The notes under the pieces: generated by a model | Seen by the model: only the letters and a program-made list of their open reading frames with translations | The model's database searches: none | What the model was told of the DNA's origin: nothing | Translations under genes and position numbers: made by a program | Source: Sediminibacillus halophilus | GTDB taxonomy: Bacteria > Bacillota > Bacilli > Bacillales > Amphibacillaceae | Assembly: GCF_900103695.1 (NCBI RefSeq) | Contig: NZ_FNHF01000006.1 | Location: 62,001-126,000, forward strand | DNA length: 64,000 nucleotides | Direction of reading: 5' to 3' | Part shown: one piece after another, positions 48,093-56,830 of the stretch | Layout of the letters: the number at the start of each line of letters is the position of its first letter | Position numbering within the stretch: position 1 is the first letter of the stretch

Positions 48093-48893
48093 TTAGCGAG
48101 GCTGATGTTTTCGGTATGCTGCATGATAAGTTGAACCGATTCCTTTACCAAAATCGAGGGCATGCTCAATCGCCGCAGTAACATAGGCCTTGGATGTGTT
48201 CACCGCCTGCTCTATCGTTGCTTCATTAGCCAGCTCAGCGGCAATCGCTGCCGAAAAACTACAGCCTGCCCCACTTGTGTGAATCGTATCGATACGCGGA
48301 TGCTTCCACTCCTTAAAGCCGCTCCCGTCATACATTATGTCGACGGCGTCCTCCTTTAGAGCACCGCCTTTGATAATGACAAAATCCGAGCCAAAACGGT
48401 GTAGCGCCCGTGCAGCATGCTTCATCTCTTTTTTATTGGTAATCGGCCCGCTTTCCAATATTCTTTCTGCTTCATGCAAGTTAGGAGTGATAACGGTAGC
48501 AAGCGGAAACAACCTTTTCCTCATTTCATCAATGGCGTCATCTTTTAAGAGCTGCGACCCCATTTTTCCGATCATGACAGGGTCCACAACCAAACTTGCG
48601 GGTGGATATTCCTCCAGAAGACGAGCAACCAGGTTGATAATGTCTTTCGTAAACAACATGCCGGTTTTGACAGCATCCACTCCGACATTTTTTATTGCTG
48701 TATAATACTGTGCTTCTATCGCTTCCAACGAATTGGTGAACATTCCCTTACTAGTGACCGGGTTATTGGCGACAATAGCGGTAATCGCGGCCATGCCATA
48801 GACGTCCCGTTCTTGAAATGTTTTTAAGTCGGCCTGGATACCTGCACTGCCTTGCGCCGCAGATCCAGCAATCGTCAACACTCTTGCAATCAT
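48093..48893 (-). CDS. Pyridoxine/hydroxymethylpyrimidine kinase, PdxK/ThiD family
   Basis: 266 residues, ribokinase-like. Motifs: LTIAGSAAQGSAGIQADLKT, DAVKTGMLF, LVVDPVMIGK, VITPNLHEAE and the anion hole HTSGAGCSFSA. A clear thiD paralogue lies at 52498 in the thi operon, so this second copy is more likely PdxK (pyridoxal/pyridoxine salvage), as in B. subtilis where the two are close homologues. The GSAAQGSAG loop differs from the GTDPTGGAG of the other copy. RBS AAAGGAG. Confidence 0.85.
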   Translation of the reverse strand: MIARVLTIAGSAAQGSAGIQADLKTFQERDVYGMAAITAIVANNPVTSKGMFTNSLEAIEAQYYTAIKNVGVDAVKTGMLFTKDIINLVARLLEEYPPASLVVDPVMIGKMGSQLLKDDAIDEMRKRLFPLATVITPNLHEAERILESGPITNKKEMKHAARALHRFGSDFVIIKGGALKEDAVDIMYDGSGFKEWKHPRIDTIHTSGAGCSFSAAIAAELANEATIEQAVNTSKAYVTAAIEHALDFGKGIGSTYHAAYRKHQPR

Positions 48894-48914
48894 ATTGATA
48901 CTCCTTTCTATTTT

Positions 48915-49247
48915 TTAATTCCCTTTTTCGTCACGCATCAGTACGTTCACTATAGCACCTGCACCAATAGCGAAAACTGTCGCGAAAAAGTAGTTAAAAA
49001 CCTTTCCATATAGATACTGTTCCACCACGACGAACAATAGATAAACAATCCCGGCTGTCAGTAATGTTACAGCCGTCCGATATCTCGGCATCCCTTTTCT
49101 TATGTATCTTAACTCGACTAAAAATACAATCATGCCTATCAACAGGATAATAAGTGCACCCACCGCCAATTCCGTGGTCAGATAGCTAGTGACACCAAAA
49201 ACAATTAAGAAGGTCGGCAGGATCAACGGCAATATATTTTTCAACAC
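48915..49247 (-). CDS. Small integral membrane protein, unknown
   Basis: 110 residues with four hydrophobic helices and short loops. No family recognised. Starts with GTG behind GAGGAG. It precedes the PdxK-like gene by 21 nt on the same strand and is probably in one unit, though a functional link is not evident. Confidence 0.65.
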   Translation of the reverse strand: MLKNILPLILPTFLIVFGVTSYLTTELAVGALIILLIGMIVFLVELRYIRKGMPRYRTAVTLLTAGIVYLLFVVVEQYLYGKVFNYFFATVFAIGAGAIVNVLMRDEKGN

Positions 49248-49357
49248 ATTCTCTCCTCTGTTTTAATAATTTATGCAGAACATTTGGCAATCTATAGTTT
49301 AGCATCCTTTTATCTATTATACTAAAGAAGAAAAAATGTTTGGAATGGAGGTAGCTA

Positions 49358-49654
49358 ATGTTGAACTCCCCAATTCGACTGTTCCGGATATTCGGCATGA
49401 TTGAAGGAACTTCTCTTGTCGTCCTTCTATTTATCGCCATGCCATTGAAATACATAGCAGGCTTTCCCGAAGTGGTCACCCTGGTGGGTTCCCTTCACGG
49501 ATTTTTCTTTGTCGTTTACCTGCTGGTGATCGCTTATACGACATTTAAAATTCGTTGGGCGTTCAGGTGGCTGTTCGGCTCCTTGCTGGTAGCCTTCATC
49601 CCTTTCGGCAACTATGTATTGGATTATCGACTGCAAAAATCCCGTTATGTCTAA
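49358..49654 (+). CDS. DUF3817 family membrane protein
   Basis: 98 residues, three helices. The start SPIRLFRIFGMIEGTSLVVL with MPLKYIAGFPEVV and GSLHGFFFVVYL is diagnostic of DUF3817 (B. subtilis YdzA type). Function unknown. Start ATG has TGGAGGT upstream. Divergent from the upstream membrane-protein gene; a weak hairpin with T-run (AAGCCCC 49698 / GGAGCTT 49710, then T) ends it. Confidence 0.8.
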   Translation: MLNSPIRLFRIFGMIEGTSLVVLLFIAMPLKYIAGFPEVVTLVGSLHGFFFVVYLLVIAYTTFKIRWAFRWLFGSLLVAFIPFGNYVLDYRLQKSRYV

Positions 49655-49755
49655 AAAATGTGGGGAGATACTCTTATCGCCTCGACAAGCTTAGGCCAAG
49701 CCCCGGAGTGGAGCTTTTTTCAAACAGCCTTCTGAGGGGGACAGAATTCACCCAT

Positions 49756-49806
49756 GATAAAAGGCAGCCTTCCCGCCCATCCGGCGATGGAAGGCTGCCT
49801 TTTATC
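49756..49806. terminator. Strong bidirectional hairpin between DUF3817 and DUF456 genes
   Basis: Perfect 18-bp arms, GATAAAAGGCAGCCTTCC (49756-49773) and its complement (49789-49806), plus inner CGCC / GGCG. The right arm includes the first bases of the DUF456 stop codon. Confidence 0.88.
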
Positions 49807-50278
49807 AGACAGAAAAGAAAAACCAAATAACCATAACTAACTGGATGACGACTTTAGCTACAGCTCCTCCGAGAAACCCCAGCAATGAACCAAGTGAAGC
49901 CCTCCATGCCTGCTCGGTGGTTTTCTGTTGGAGGATTTCCGTCAAGAACACAGCGACAAACGGGACGATGATGATTCCGAATGGTGGAATAATAAAGGAA
50001 CCAACAATCACTCCAACAGCAGCAATTCTTTCTCCCCACTTGGAACCGCCATATTTTTTCACGAAATAACTATTGGCAATGATATCAGAGCCTATCAGAA
50101 TAATTGTAAGTACCACCATGGCAATCCAAAATAGCATCGATAAGTCGCCGTCTAAGAAGAAAAAACACAACAAAAAACCAATCCAAAGCATTAACGGAGC
50201 CGGAATCCACGGGAAAATGATGCCGGCAAAACTCAGAAGAAAACAAGCTGCAATCAAAATCCAAATGATGATATCCAT
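49805..50278 (-). CDS. DUF456 family membrane protein
   Basis: 157 residues from ATG at 50278 with AAGGGGGG upstream. Four to five helices with the Gly-rich repeats of DUF456 (GIIFPWIPAPLMLWIGFL, GGSKWGERIAAVGVIVGS, ASLGSLLGFLGGAVAKVV). Homologous to B. subtilis YqgC; function unknown. Single gene. Confidence 0.82.
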   Translation of the reverse strand: MDIIIWILIAACFLLSFAGIIFPWIPAPLMLWIGFLLCFFFLDGDLSMLFWIAMVVLTIILIGSDIIANSYFVKKYGGSKWGERIAAVGVIVGSFIIPPFGIIIVPFVAVFLTEILQQKTTEQAWRASLGSLLGFLGGAVAKVVIQLVMVIWFFFSV

Positions 50279-50340
50279 GACGTTACCCCCCTTCTTTATG
50301 CCGATTTCATCCATAGAAAAAGGCTTGGCTTCAAACACGA

Positions 50341-50369
50341 AAAAAGAGACTGTACAAAACATGTACAGC
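50341..50369 (-). terminator. Terminator of the PfpI-family gene
   Basis: CTGTACA (50351-50357) / TGTACAG (50363-50369), then TCTCTTTTTT on the minus strand. Confidence 0.75.
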
Positions 50370-50379
50370 CAGCTTTCTA

Positions 50380-50904
50380 TCAGGAATCGGCAAGTAAATC
50401 AGCAAACTCCTTCATATATGGAGGCAAATCCGGCGGACGGCGGCTAGATACGATATGGCCATCTACTACTACCGGTAAGTCCTGCCAATTGCCGCCTGCA
50501 TTCATCATATCATCCTTGATACCAGGCGTACTGGTGACGTTTCTTCCCCTGACAATATCTGCGGAAATTAATACCCAGCCAGCATGGCAAATCTGACCGA
50601 TCGGTTTTTCATAATGATCCATATGCCGAAGCATTTCCAATACTTCAGGGAAGCGACGGATTTTGTCTGGCGCCCAGCCTCCCGGAACGAGAATTGCATC
50701 ATAATCCTCTGCTTTTACATCAGCATAGGCATAATCAGACACCGCGGGTACTCCATATTTTCCAATGTATTTTTCGCCGGCTTTTTCCCCGACTAAATGC
50801 ACGGTCGCCCCTTCTTCCTGAAGACGAAGAATCGGATACCACAGTTCCAAATCCTCGAAGTCATGGGCAACGAGTGCAATGACCTTTTTGTCCTGCAAGC
50901 GCAT
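50380..50904 (-). CDS. DJ-1/PfpI family protein
   Basis: 174 residues from ATG at 50904 with GAAGGAGGG upstream. The nucleophile elbow is Cys106 in GQICHAGW and the conserved Glu lies in DFEDLELWYP, the pattern of PfpI-type proteins (B. subtilis YfkM/YraA). Members are general stress proteins described as proteases, glyoxalases or deglycases; which applies here is open. Cytosolic. Monocistronic. Confidence 0.87.
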   Translation of the reverse strand: MRLQDKKVIALVAHDFEDLELWYPILRLQEEGATVHLVGEKAGEKYIGKYGVPAVSDYAYADVKAEDYDAILVPGGWAPDKIRRFPEVLEMLRHMDHYEKPIGQICHAGWVLISADIVRGRNVTSTPGIKDDMMNAGGNWQDLPVVVDGHIVSSRRPPDLPPYMKEFADLLADS

Positions 50905-51013
50905 TTTTGCACCCTCCTTCACTACATTCTGCCCTTTGGGCAACTTTACTAACCTACAGTTTATCATCAAACGTCAAATTACGAAATGAATAACCCTGCT
51001 TCTGAAAAACAGG

Positions 51014-51047
51014 AAAAAGCAGCCTGTTTCATGTGAAATCAGACTGC
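51014..51047 (-). terminator. Terminator of the tenA-thiDME operon
   Basis: Minus strand GCAGTCTGATTTC / GAAACAGGCTGC with one bulge, ACAT loop, then five T. Confidence 0.8.
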
Positions 51048-51062
51048 CTTAACAAACAGACG

Positions 51063-51704
51063 TTAATTTACAATTGTCCGAAGTTTTAACTGCTGTGCTG
51101 CTGTCAATGCATTTTCCGACGCACTGATGGCTGAGATGACCGATATACCGTCTGCCCCGGCTTTGATCACCTCTGCTGCATTTTTTTCCTGAATACCGCC
51201 GATTGCCACAAGGGGGGTGTTGCCGATCAACCTTCTTATCTCTGCTAAACCTTCTAGCCCGATCGGTGTCTTAGCGTCGTGCTTGGTAGCAGTAGCAAAA
51301 ACAGGTCCGGCTCCAATATAGTCAGCTCCTGCGGAGTCGGCTTCGACCGCCTCATGGACATTGGTTGCCGACACTCCAACAATAAAATGTTCTGGACAGC
51401 GGCGGCGAACAGAATCAATCGGTTCATCTTCCTGCCCAACATGTATTCCGTCCGCCCCTACCTTGATGGCTAAATCCACATCATCATTTACAAGAAAAGG
51501 GACATGGTAACGACGGCACAGTTCTTTCATTTGCAATGCAAGCTTTTGCTTATCTGTTCCCGTTTTAGCACCTCTACCCTTTTCTCTGAACTGGAACATG
51601 GTTATGCCGCCAGCCAGTGCCTGCTCCAAAACGTAAAGCGGATTATCGATACAATTATTACTCCCCATTATAAAGTAAACTTGCAAAGAGTGACGTATAG
51701 TCAT
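51063..51704 (-). CDS. thiE: Thiamine-phosphate synthase
   Basis: 213 residues, TIM barrel. Joins HMP-PP and thiazole phosphate to thiamine phosphate. Motifs: QFREKGRGAKTG, LVNDDVDLAIKVGADGIHVG, VGVSATNVHEA, YIGAGPVFATATKHDA and the phosphate loop VAIGGI. Starts 3 nt after thiM. Last of tenA-thiD-thiM-thiE. Confidence 0.96.
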   Translation of the reverse strand: MTIRHSLQVYFIMGSNNCIDNPLYVLEQALAGGITMFQFREKGRGAKTGTDKQKLALQMKELCRRYHVPFLVNDDVDLAIKVGADGIHVGQEDEPIDSVRRRCPEHFIVGVSATNVHEAVEADSAGADYIGAGPVFATATKHDAKTPIGLEGLAEIRRLIGNTPLVAIGGIQEKNAAEVIKAGADGISVISAISASENALTAAQQLKLRTIVN

Positions 51705-51707
51705 CGG

Positions 51708-52505
51708 TTATCCGTCCACCCGTTTTAGTTGCATTTTTTTTCGCCAACCTTCCTCTTCCACCTGATATAAGGCATCAAGAAATGCTGATTGAAAACCGCC
51801 GGGACCATCACTCGCTGAGGCAGCGAATTCGGCAGCTGTTCCATAATAGCTGACAGCAGCTGCTGCCGCTGACAGTTTATCTCCTCCCACCGCTAAAAAT
51901 GCTGCAGTCACCGAACTGAGCAGGCAGCCCGCCCCGGTAATCTTCGTTTGCAGTTGGTGACCATTACCGCACAAGTATAGAGAATTCCCGTCCGTGATAA
52001 CATCTTCTTCTCCAGTAAGCACTACAGCTGTCTCCAACTGTTTCGCGGCTTCAACCGCTATCCTTCGCCCATCTCCTTGGAAAGCGGAGTCGACGCCTTT
52101 CATCTCTGCATCCGCTCCGGCTAGGAAAGCAATTTCCCCGGCGTTACCACGGATCAAAGATACGTCGATTTCCTCCAGAATTCTCAAGGCAACCATGTTT
52201 CGAAATGAGGTTGCTCCGACTCCAACCGGATCAAACACAACAGGTACGCCCTTTTGGTTAGCTGCCTGTCCTGCCTTTAGCATCGCATTAACCTGCGGTG
52301 TCGTCAGCGTACCGATATTCAATACTAGCGCATCCGCTACAGCTGCCATGTCAGCCGCTTCCTCTTCCGCATTAGCCATGACGGGAGAAGCCCCCATGGC
52401 CAGCAGCCCGTTTGCCGTGAAATTAGTGACAACTTGGTTGGTAATGTTGTGGATTAACGGTTGTCTATCTCTCACACTCGTTAGTAAACTGGCAATCTCA
52501 TTCAC
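51708..52505 (-). CDS. thiM: Hydroxyethylthiazole kinase
   Basis: 265 residues, ribokinase-like. Motifs: PLIHNITNQVVTNFTANGLL, DPVGVGATSFR, RGNAGEIAFLAG and the active-site TGAGCLLSSVTAAF. Phosphorylates salvaged thiazole alcohol. GTG start overlaps the thiD stop by 8 nt. Its presence, with no thiazole synthesis genes here, points to salvage. Confidence 0.95.
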   Translation of the reverse strand: MNEIASLLTSVRDRQPLIHNITNQVVTNFTANGLLAMGASPVMANAEEEAADMAAVADALVLNIGTLTTPQVNAMLKAGQAANQKGVPVVFDPVGVGATSFRNMVALRILEEIDVSLIRGNAGEIAFLAGADAEMKGVDSAFQGDGRRIAVEAAKQLETAVVLTGEEDVITDGNSLYLCGNGHQLQTKITGAGCLLSSVTAAFLAVGGDKLSAAAAAVSYYGTAAEFAASASDGPGGFQSAFLDALYQVEEEGWRKKMQLKRVDG

Positions 52506-53325
52506 TAGAATCCACCCCTTTCTGCTTGCCGGGCAGTCCGTTCATCCGGTATCCCCAGTGGTTGGTCGGACCGTTTCCCTTGCCGATTCCCAATGTATGT
52601 TGAATAGCAGCGGTTATGAATTCCTTGCCTATAGCAACCGCTTCCGGTACTGTTTTTCCTTTTGCCAGTTCAGAAGTAATGACTGCAGAAAATGTACAGC
52701 CAGTTCCATGCGTATGTTTGGTTTCCAGTCTTGGCGATTGAAACAAGTGATATCCCTGTTTGTCATATAAAACGTCAACAGCCTCTCCTGCTAGGTGTCC
52801 GCCTTTTACGATGGCCGCTCCAGCTCCGAGATCTTCTACAATCAGTTTGGCTGCCCGTTTGGCATCTGATAGATTCTTTATCGGAAAGTCGACTAGTATT
52901 TCCGCTTCAGGGATATTCGGCGTGGCAATAGTTGCCAAGGGAATCAGTTTATCTCTAACTGTTTGTTTTGATTTTTCTTCCATCAACTCATGACCGCTTT
53001 TTGCCACCATGACAGGGTCGATTACATAAGGGGATTGTTGTTTTCCGAGTTTACTGGCAATCAGCTCCATCATTTCACTGGTAGCAATCATTCCCGTTTT
53101 TACCGCAGCAGGCATAATATCTTGGAATACTGCATCCAGCTGTTTTTCGATAAAATCGACTGGCAAGTGGTGGACATCCTTCACTCCCATTGTGTTTTGG
53201 GCAACTACAGAGGTGACCACACTCATCCCGTACACTTCTCTTTCCTGGAAACTTTTTAAATCAGCCTGAATACCAGCTCCGCCAGTAGGATCGGTTCCGG
53301 CAATAGTCAAAGCACTTGCAATCAT
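52498..53325 (-). CDS. thiD: Hydroxymethylpyrimidine/phosphomethylpyrimidine kinase
   Basis: 275 residues. Phosphorylates HMP twice to HMP-PP. Motifs: LTIAGTDPTGGAGIQADLKS, AVKTGMIA, IDPVMVAKSGHELM, TPNIPEAE and HGTGCTFSAVI. RBS AGAGGGGG. Second gene of the operon, just after tenA, which supplies HMP. A shorter paralogue lies at 48093. Confidence 0.95.
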   Translation of the reverse strand: MIASALTIAGTDPTGGAGIQADLKSFQEREVYGMSVVTSVVAQNTMGVKDVHHLPVDFIEKQLDAVFQDIMPAAVKTGMIATSEMMELIASKLGKQQSPYVIDPVMVAKSGHELMEEKSKQTVRDKLIPLATIATPNIPEAEILVDFPIKNLSDAKRAAKLIVEDLGAGAAIVKGGHLAGEAVDVLYDKQGYHLFQSPRLETKHTHGTGCTFSAVITSELAKGKTVPEAVAIGKEFITAAIQHTLGIGKGNGPTNHWGYRMNGLPGKQKGVDSSE

Positions 53326-53347
53326 GCTGCTTCCCCCTCTCTGTTTT

Positions 53348-54052
53348 TTAATGCAACGGCTGAATCTGTTGATCGGCCGGTAACGAATATGGCCACTCTT
53401 CCTGGGTATAGGCCATGTCCCAAAAACGATATTCCAGCTGGCAGCTTTTTATAAAGGCCAGGGTCGCTTTTTGCTTATCCTTTTCACTGGCGTCGGCTGC
53501 CCAACGATCGATTTTCCTGCATAGCTCATGGGTGACTTCTCCGATTTCTCCATTTGCATAAAATGAAATCCATTCATAGAACGGATGGGAAGTATCCGGC
53601 TGTTTTTCTTCCAATATGGCCCGGCCGATTTCCAGATAGGTCCATGGACATGGAAGCAATGCAGCCAGAATTTCGCCTATCGTTCCGCTGTATGCAGCTT
53701 TGCTCATATGAGCGACATAGTGATCAGCAGTAGGTGGCAGCGGACTTCCTTGCAACTCGCTGTAGTCGACGCCCGCCACCCGGCAGAAATTCTCATGTGG
53801 ATGAATTTCACTGTTGAGGACAAATCCGATTTGTTCCTGAAAAAATCCCATGTCGGACCGGTCCTCGCACTTCGAAATCGCCAATCCGTATATTCGGTTG
53901 AAAGCAGACAAATACTCATAATCTGCTTTTACATAGTGAATCAATGCCTGCTTGGGTACATTCCCTTCAGCTATCCCCCGGATAAAAGGATGCTGTAGAA
54001 TTCCCTCAAAGACTTCATCTGCCTCTTTTCTTAATTGTTCGGAAAATGTCAT
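53348..54052 (-). CDS. tenA: Aminopyrimidine aminohydrolase (thiaminase II)
   Basis: 234 residues from ATG at 54052 behind AAAGGAGGAG; frame extends upstream but without a site. Hydrolyses 4-amino-5-aminomethyl-2-methylpyrimidine to HMP for salvage. The nucleophile Cys135 in ALLPCPWTYLEIG has the same number as in B. subtilis TenA; Asp44 in VKADYEYL and the Glu in QLEYRFWDMAY are also present. First gene of the TPP-controlled operon. Confidence 0.95.
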   Translation of the reverse strand: MTFSEQLRKEADEVFEGILQHPFIRGIAEGNVPKQALIHYVKADYEYLSAFNRIYGLAISKCEDRSDMGFFQEQIGFVLNSEIHPHENFCRVAGVDYSELQGSPLPPTADHYVAHMSKAAYSGTIGEILAALLPCPWTYLEIGRAILEEKQPDTSHPFYEWISFYANGEIGEVTHELCRKIDRWAADASEKDKQKATLAFIKSCQLEYRFWDMAYTQEEWPYSLPADQQIQPLH

Positions 54053-54167
54053 GATAAAAACTCCTCCTTTGTTTTGGAGGAAGCCCAGAACCTCTGGGAA
54101 ATGGAGGGGAAATAATATCGGAGAAAAGTTCATTTGATTGGTAAGCCGAACTCAGATCCCGGAACGC

Positions 54168-54198
54168 AAAAAACCGCTCCAGGAAACTGGAGCGGTTT
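54168..54198 (-). terminator. Attenuator terminator of the tenA leader
   Basis: CCGCTCCAG / CTGGAGCGG with a GAAA/TTTC loop, followed by six T on the minus strand, between the TPP aptamer and tenA. Confidence 0.9.
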
Positions 54199-54248
54199 AT
54201 TCAATCTTGGTAAGGTTTATCCAAAGATAGACGAATCCCGTCTCCACT

Positions 54249-54330
54249 TTCCTACGCTGGTACTAACCAGTTCAGGTTCAAAGGGACCAAGGTTATTCCT
54301 TATCTCAGCCATACAGGCGCCCCTAGTGGA
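54249..54330 (-). promoter_or_regulatory. TPP riboswitch upstream of tenA
   Basis: Minus strand: ACTAGGGGCGCC, TGGCTGAGATAAGG, CCCTTTGAACCTGAACTGG and TTAGTACCAGCGTAGG, all conserved THI-element segments. The second TPP riboswitch of the window. Confidence 0.96.
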
Positions 54331-54394
54331 CTTCCAAAATATTTAACTACTTTTACTAAAACATGAATGGATCGTAATGTCAAATAAGCGATTA

Positions 54395-55423
54395 TCATGT
54401 GAAATATTCAATTGTTGCCTTTGGAAACAGCTTGTGGATGGTCGATTTCAATACATCCTTCATTTCTTCTTGTTCCTCATCTTTATAGACGTACTTGCCA
54501 ATACCATATCTTCCCCATTTCCATTTCCGCTTCGATTCATCCAGTTCCAGTTTTGTCATCGGGTAATTTTTTTCAATGACCCGTTTAGCTGGCTGCGTAA
54601 ATCGATGTTGGATCAGTTCGAATGTCAAATCTTTTTTTGCGGAAGACGGCAGCGCATCCGCCAGCCTTTCCAGCATTTCCGAATAGCCTTCCTGCCACCC
54701 TTCATGCAAGTAAATCGGTGCGACAATAAAACCGAGTGGATATCCGGCTTCCGCTACTTTGGTTGCTGCACCTATCCGTTCGGCAAGCTTGGAAGTCCCC
54801 GGTTCAAAATACTTAATCACATAATCATCGTTGATACTGAACCGGAACCTTGTTCTGCCATTATGCTCAGCATCAAGCAGGTGATCGACATGGGCAAATT
54901 TCGTCACAAATCGGAGTTTCCCGTAGGTTGACCTTCCAAAATATTCGATCGCCTGTTTCAATGTATGGGTCAAGTGATCAATCCCGACAATATCCGAAGT
55001 ACAGGAAGCCTCGAATCGCGTGAATTCCGGCGCCCGGTCACGCATGTACTTTTCCGCTGCGTCAAAAATTTCATCGGTGTTGACATAAGTCCGGATGTAC
55101 GGCTTGCTGCCCATCGTTGTTTGCAAGTAACAATAATGACAATGCCCCATGCACCCTGTCGCAAATGGTATCGCATATTCGGCAGACGGCTTGGATGTAT
55201 CAAACTTCAGTGTTTTTCTTATCCCTACAACGAGCGTGGATTTTGCATTACGGTATTTCTGAAAGTCGTTATCCCCGGGCAAATTACGGACTTGATTATG
55301 GGAAGTCGTTTCCCTGATTTCGATTCCCATCCCCTTAAATTTATCGATAAGCTCGCGACCAAGTGGATACTCCATGGCCTTCGGCTCTACATATACCAGC
55401 TGCGGCACAAACGGTTTAACCAT
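54395..55423 (-). CDS. splB: Spore photoproduct lyase
   Basis: 342 residues from ATG at 55423 with GGAGGGG upstream. Radical SAM cluster ligands Cys91, Cys95, Cys98 in CMGHCHYCYL and the hydrogen-donor Cys141 in FEASCTSDI have the same numbers as in B. subtilis SplB. It repairs 5-thyminyl-5,6-dihydrothymine in DNA of germinating spores. Overlaps splA by 8 nt. No neighbour beyond splA is functionally linked. Confidence 0.96.
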   Translation of the reverse strand: MVKPFVPQLVYVEPKAMEYPLGRELIDKFKGMGIEIRETTSHNQVRNLPGDNDFQKYRNAKSTLVVGIRKTLKFDTSKPSAEYAIPFATGCMGHCHYCYLQTTMGSKPYIRTYVNTDEIFDAAEKYMRDRAPEFTRFEASCTSDIVGIDHLTHTLKQAIEYFGRSTYGKLRFVTKFAHVDHLLDAEHNGRTRFRFSINDDYVIKYFEPGTSKLAERIGAATKVAEAGYPLGFIVAPIYLHEGWQEGYSEMLERLADALPSSAKKDLTFELIQHRFTQPAKRVIEKNYPMTKLELDESKRKWKWGRYGIGKYVYKDEEQEEMKDVLKSTIHKLFPKATIEYFT

Positions 55424-55676
55424 GCAACCCCTCCGAACCCTCTGTACCAAATGCAGCCTGATAGGCATGTTCTGCTTCTTGCTCCGAGCGATATACCGCC
55501 ACTTCTTCCGTTAATGGATAGTATGTATCGTACAGAAACAACGCCAGTTCATTTCCATTGTCCGGATCGGCCACCACTGCAGCCTCCTGCACATTGGCCA
55601 CCCCTTGCACATGCGGATTCCGAATGATCACATAAACTACCTCACCCGGCATATAACCCTGGTTATATTCCATCAT
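55416..55676 (-). CDS. splA: SplA, regulator of splB
   Basis: 86 residues. Matches the SplA family: GEVVYVIIRNPHVQGVANVQ and YPLTEEVAVYRSEQEAEHAY. In B. subtilis SplA is a TRAP-like protein that represses spl expression. Starts at ATG 55676 (or 55673), with GGAGAG upstream, and overlaps splB. SigmaG control is expected from the family, but I could not identify a convincing -35/-10 pair. Confidence 0.85.
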   Translation of the reverse strand: MMEYNQGYMPGEVVYVIIRNPHVQGVANVQEAAVVADPDNGNELALFLYDTYYPLTEEVAVYRSEQEAEHAYQAAFGTEGSEGLHG

Positions 55677-55753
55677 CTCACCCAACTCTCCATCAAGATA
55701 ACCTTATTATCCCAATCCCCCCAAAAATTATTATAAAAAACCGGATTAAAAAC

Positions 55754-55966
55754 GGGGTCAGTCCTCAACAACAATCCGGAAGTCCTAGTGACTGGATACG
55801 GGGACTGACCCTCCTGTACGCATCTTTTATATAGCGTTCACAATATACAGACTTAAACAGCCCAACCAAAACAATATGCTGAGAAATCCACTCGTGAGGG
55901 ACTGACCCCATATGAACTATTTTTATAGCCTCCCTCTTATGATCCGTTTTTGGGGGACTGACCCCG
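55754..55966. repeat. Four copies of GGGACTGACCCC in a gene-free region
   Basis: Copies at 55754-55765 (inverted), 55800-55811, 55898-55909 and 55953-55965 share GGGACTGACCC. The first can pair with any of the other three. An additional CCGGATT / AATCCGG pair (55741-55747 / 55774-55780) frames the first copy. They lie between splA and signal peptidase. Function unknown. Confidence 0.6.
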
Positions 55967-55980
55967 TTAGACCCAGCAGA

Positions 55981-56029
55981 AAGGGGGCGGTTCCATAAGT
56001 CGGTGAAAGACTTATGGAACCGCCCCCTT
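55981..56029. terminator. Perfect 21-bp hairpin after signal peptidase gene
   Basis: Arms 55981-56001 and 56009-56029 are exact complements (AAGGGGGCGGTTCC ... GGAACCGCCCCCTT) with a 7-nt loop. A strict U-run is missing on the minus strand, so it may be a terminator with weak tail or an mRNA 3' protector. Confidence 0.7.
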
Positions 56030-56033
56030 GGTT

Positions 56034-56585
56034 TTACTCGGGTATGCCGATGGCTTCCAAGGGCCATATTCTCAATTTTACATCGCCGATGACACTGTCG
56101 TCTTCGATGAAACCAAAATACCTGCTGTCCTTACTGACCAGGCGGTTGTCTCCCAGAACAAAAAGACAGCCTTCCGGCACGGTGCTTTTGCCGGCAACTT
56201 CTTTCAGCGTAAAATTGTTTGTGAGATACTGGCTTTGCGATAAACTTTTTTTGTATTCTTCCAAGTAAGGCTCTTCCACTTGCTTGTCATTGATATAAAG
56301 GATATCTTCCTTCACTTCGATTTTGTCGCCTGGCAGGCCGATAACCCTTTTCACATAAGCATCGTCAGAGTCTGGTGCCTGAAAAGCAATCTCATCGAAA
56401 CGCTCAATTTTACCTATTTTACTGAGGATGATACGGTCACCGTCATGCAAAGTCGGCATCATCGACTCGCCCTCGACAATGGACGGCGTTATCAGATAAT
56501 GACGGCAGACGATGACAATCATTAATGCCACTAAAATGGTTTTCAGCCAGGATAGCACTTCATGCTTCAAGCTATTGTTATTCAT
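56034..56585 (-). CDS. sip: Type I signal peptidase
   Basis: 183 residues. One N-terminal membrane helix (about 12-28), then the outer catalytic domain. The Ser41/Lys79 dyad lies in VEGESMMPTL and YVKRVIGLPGD; LFVLGDNRLVSKDSR is box E. Cleaves signal peptides of secreted proteins; equivalent to SipS/SipT. Start ATG has GGGGAG upstream. Single gene ending at a 21-bp hairpin. Confidence 0.94.
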   Translation of the reverse strand: MNNNSLKHEVLSWLKTILVALMIVIVCRHYLITPSIVEGESMMPTLHDGDRIILSKIGKIERFDEIAFQAPDSDDAYVKRVIGLPGDKIEVKEDILYINDKQVEEPYLEEYKKSLSQSQYLTNNFTLKEVAGKSTVPEGCLFVLGDNRLVSKDSRYFGFIEDDSVIGDVKLRIWPLEAIGIPE

Positions 56586-56830
56586 TTATCTCCCCAACCT
56601 TTTCGAGAGGAAGCGCATCGCGTAATATAAAGCGAAATTCTTCCTACCTTTTACTTTGACTTAGCAAAAGAACCTTACCTAGTCGAATTCAGCACGAGTT
56701 GCAAAACCACAGGTCGTTCTTCTTAAACATTTTATATTTAAAGTTTTTATATTGAAAGATAGAAACTTTCGACACAATTTTTGTAGACTAATCTCGATTT
56801 ATTTCGTCTTTATTCACGGAGGTAATTTAA

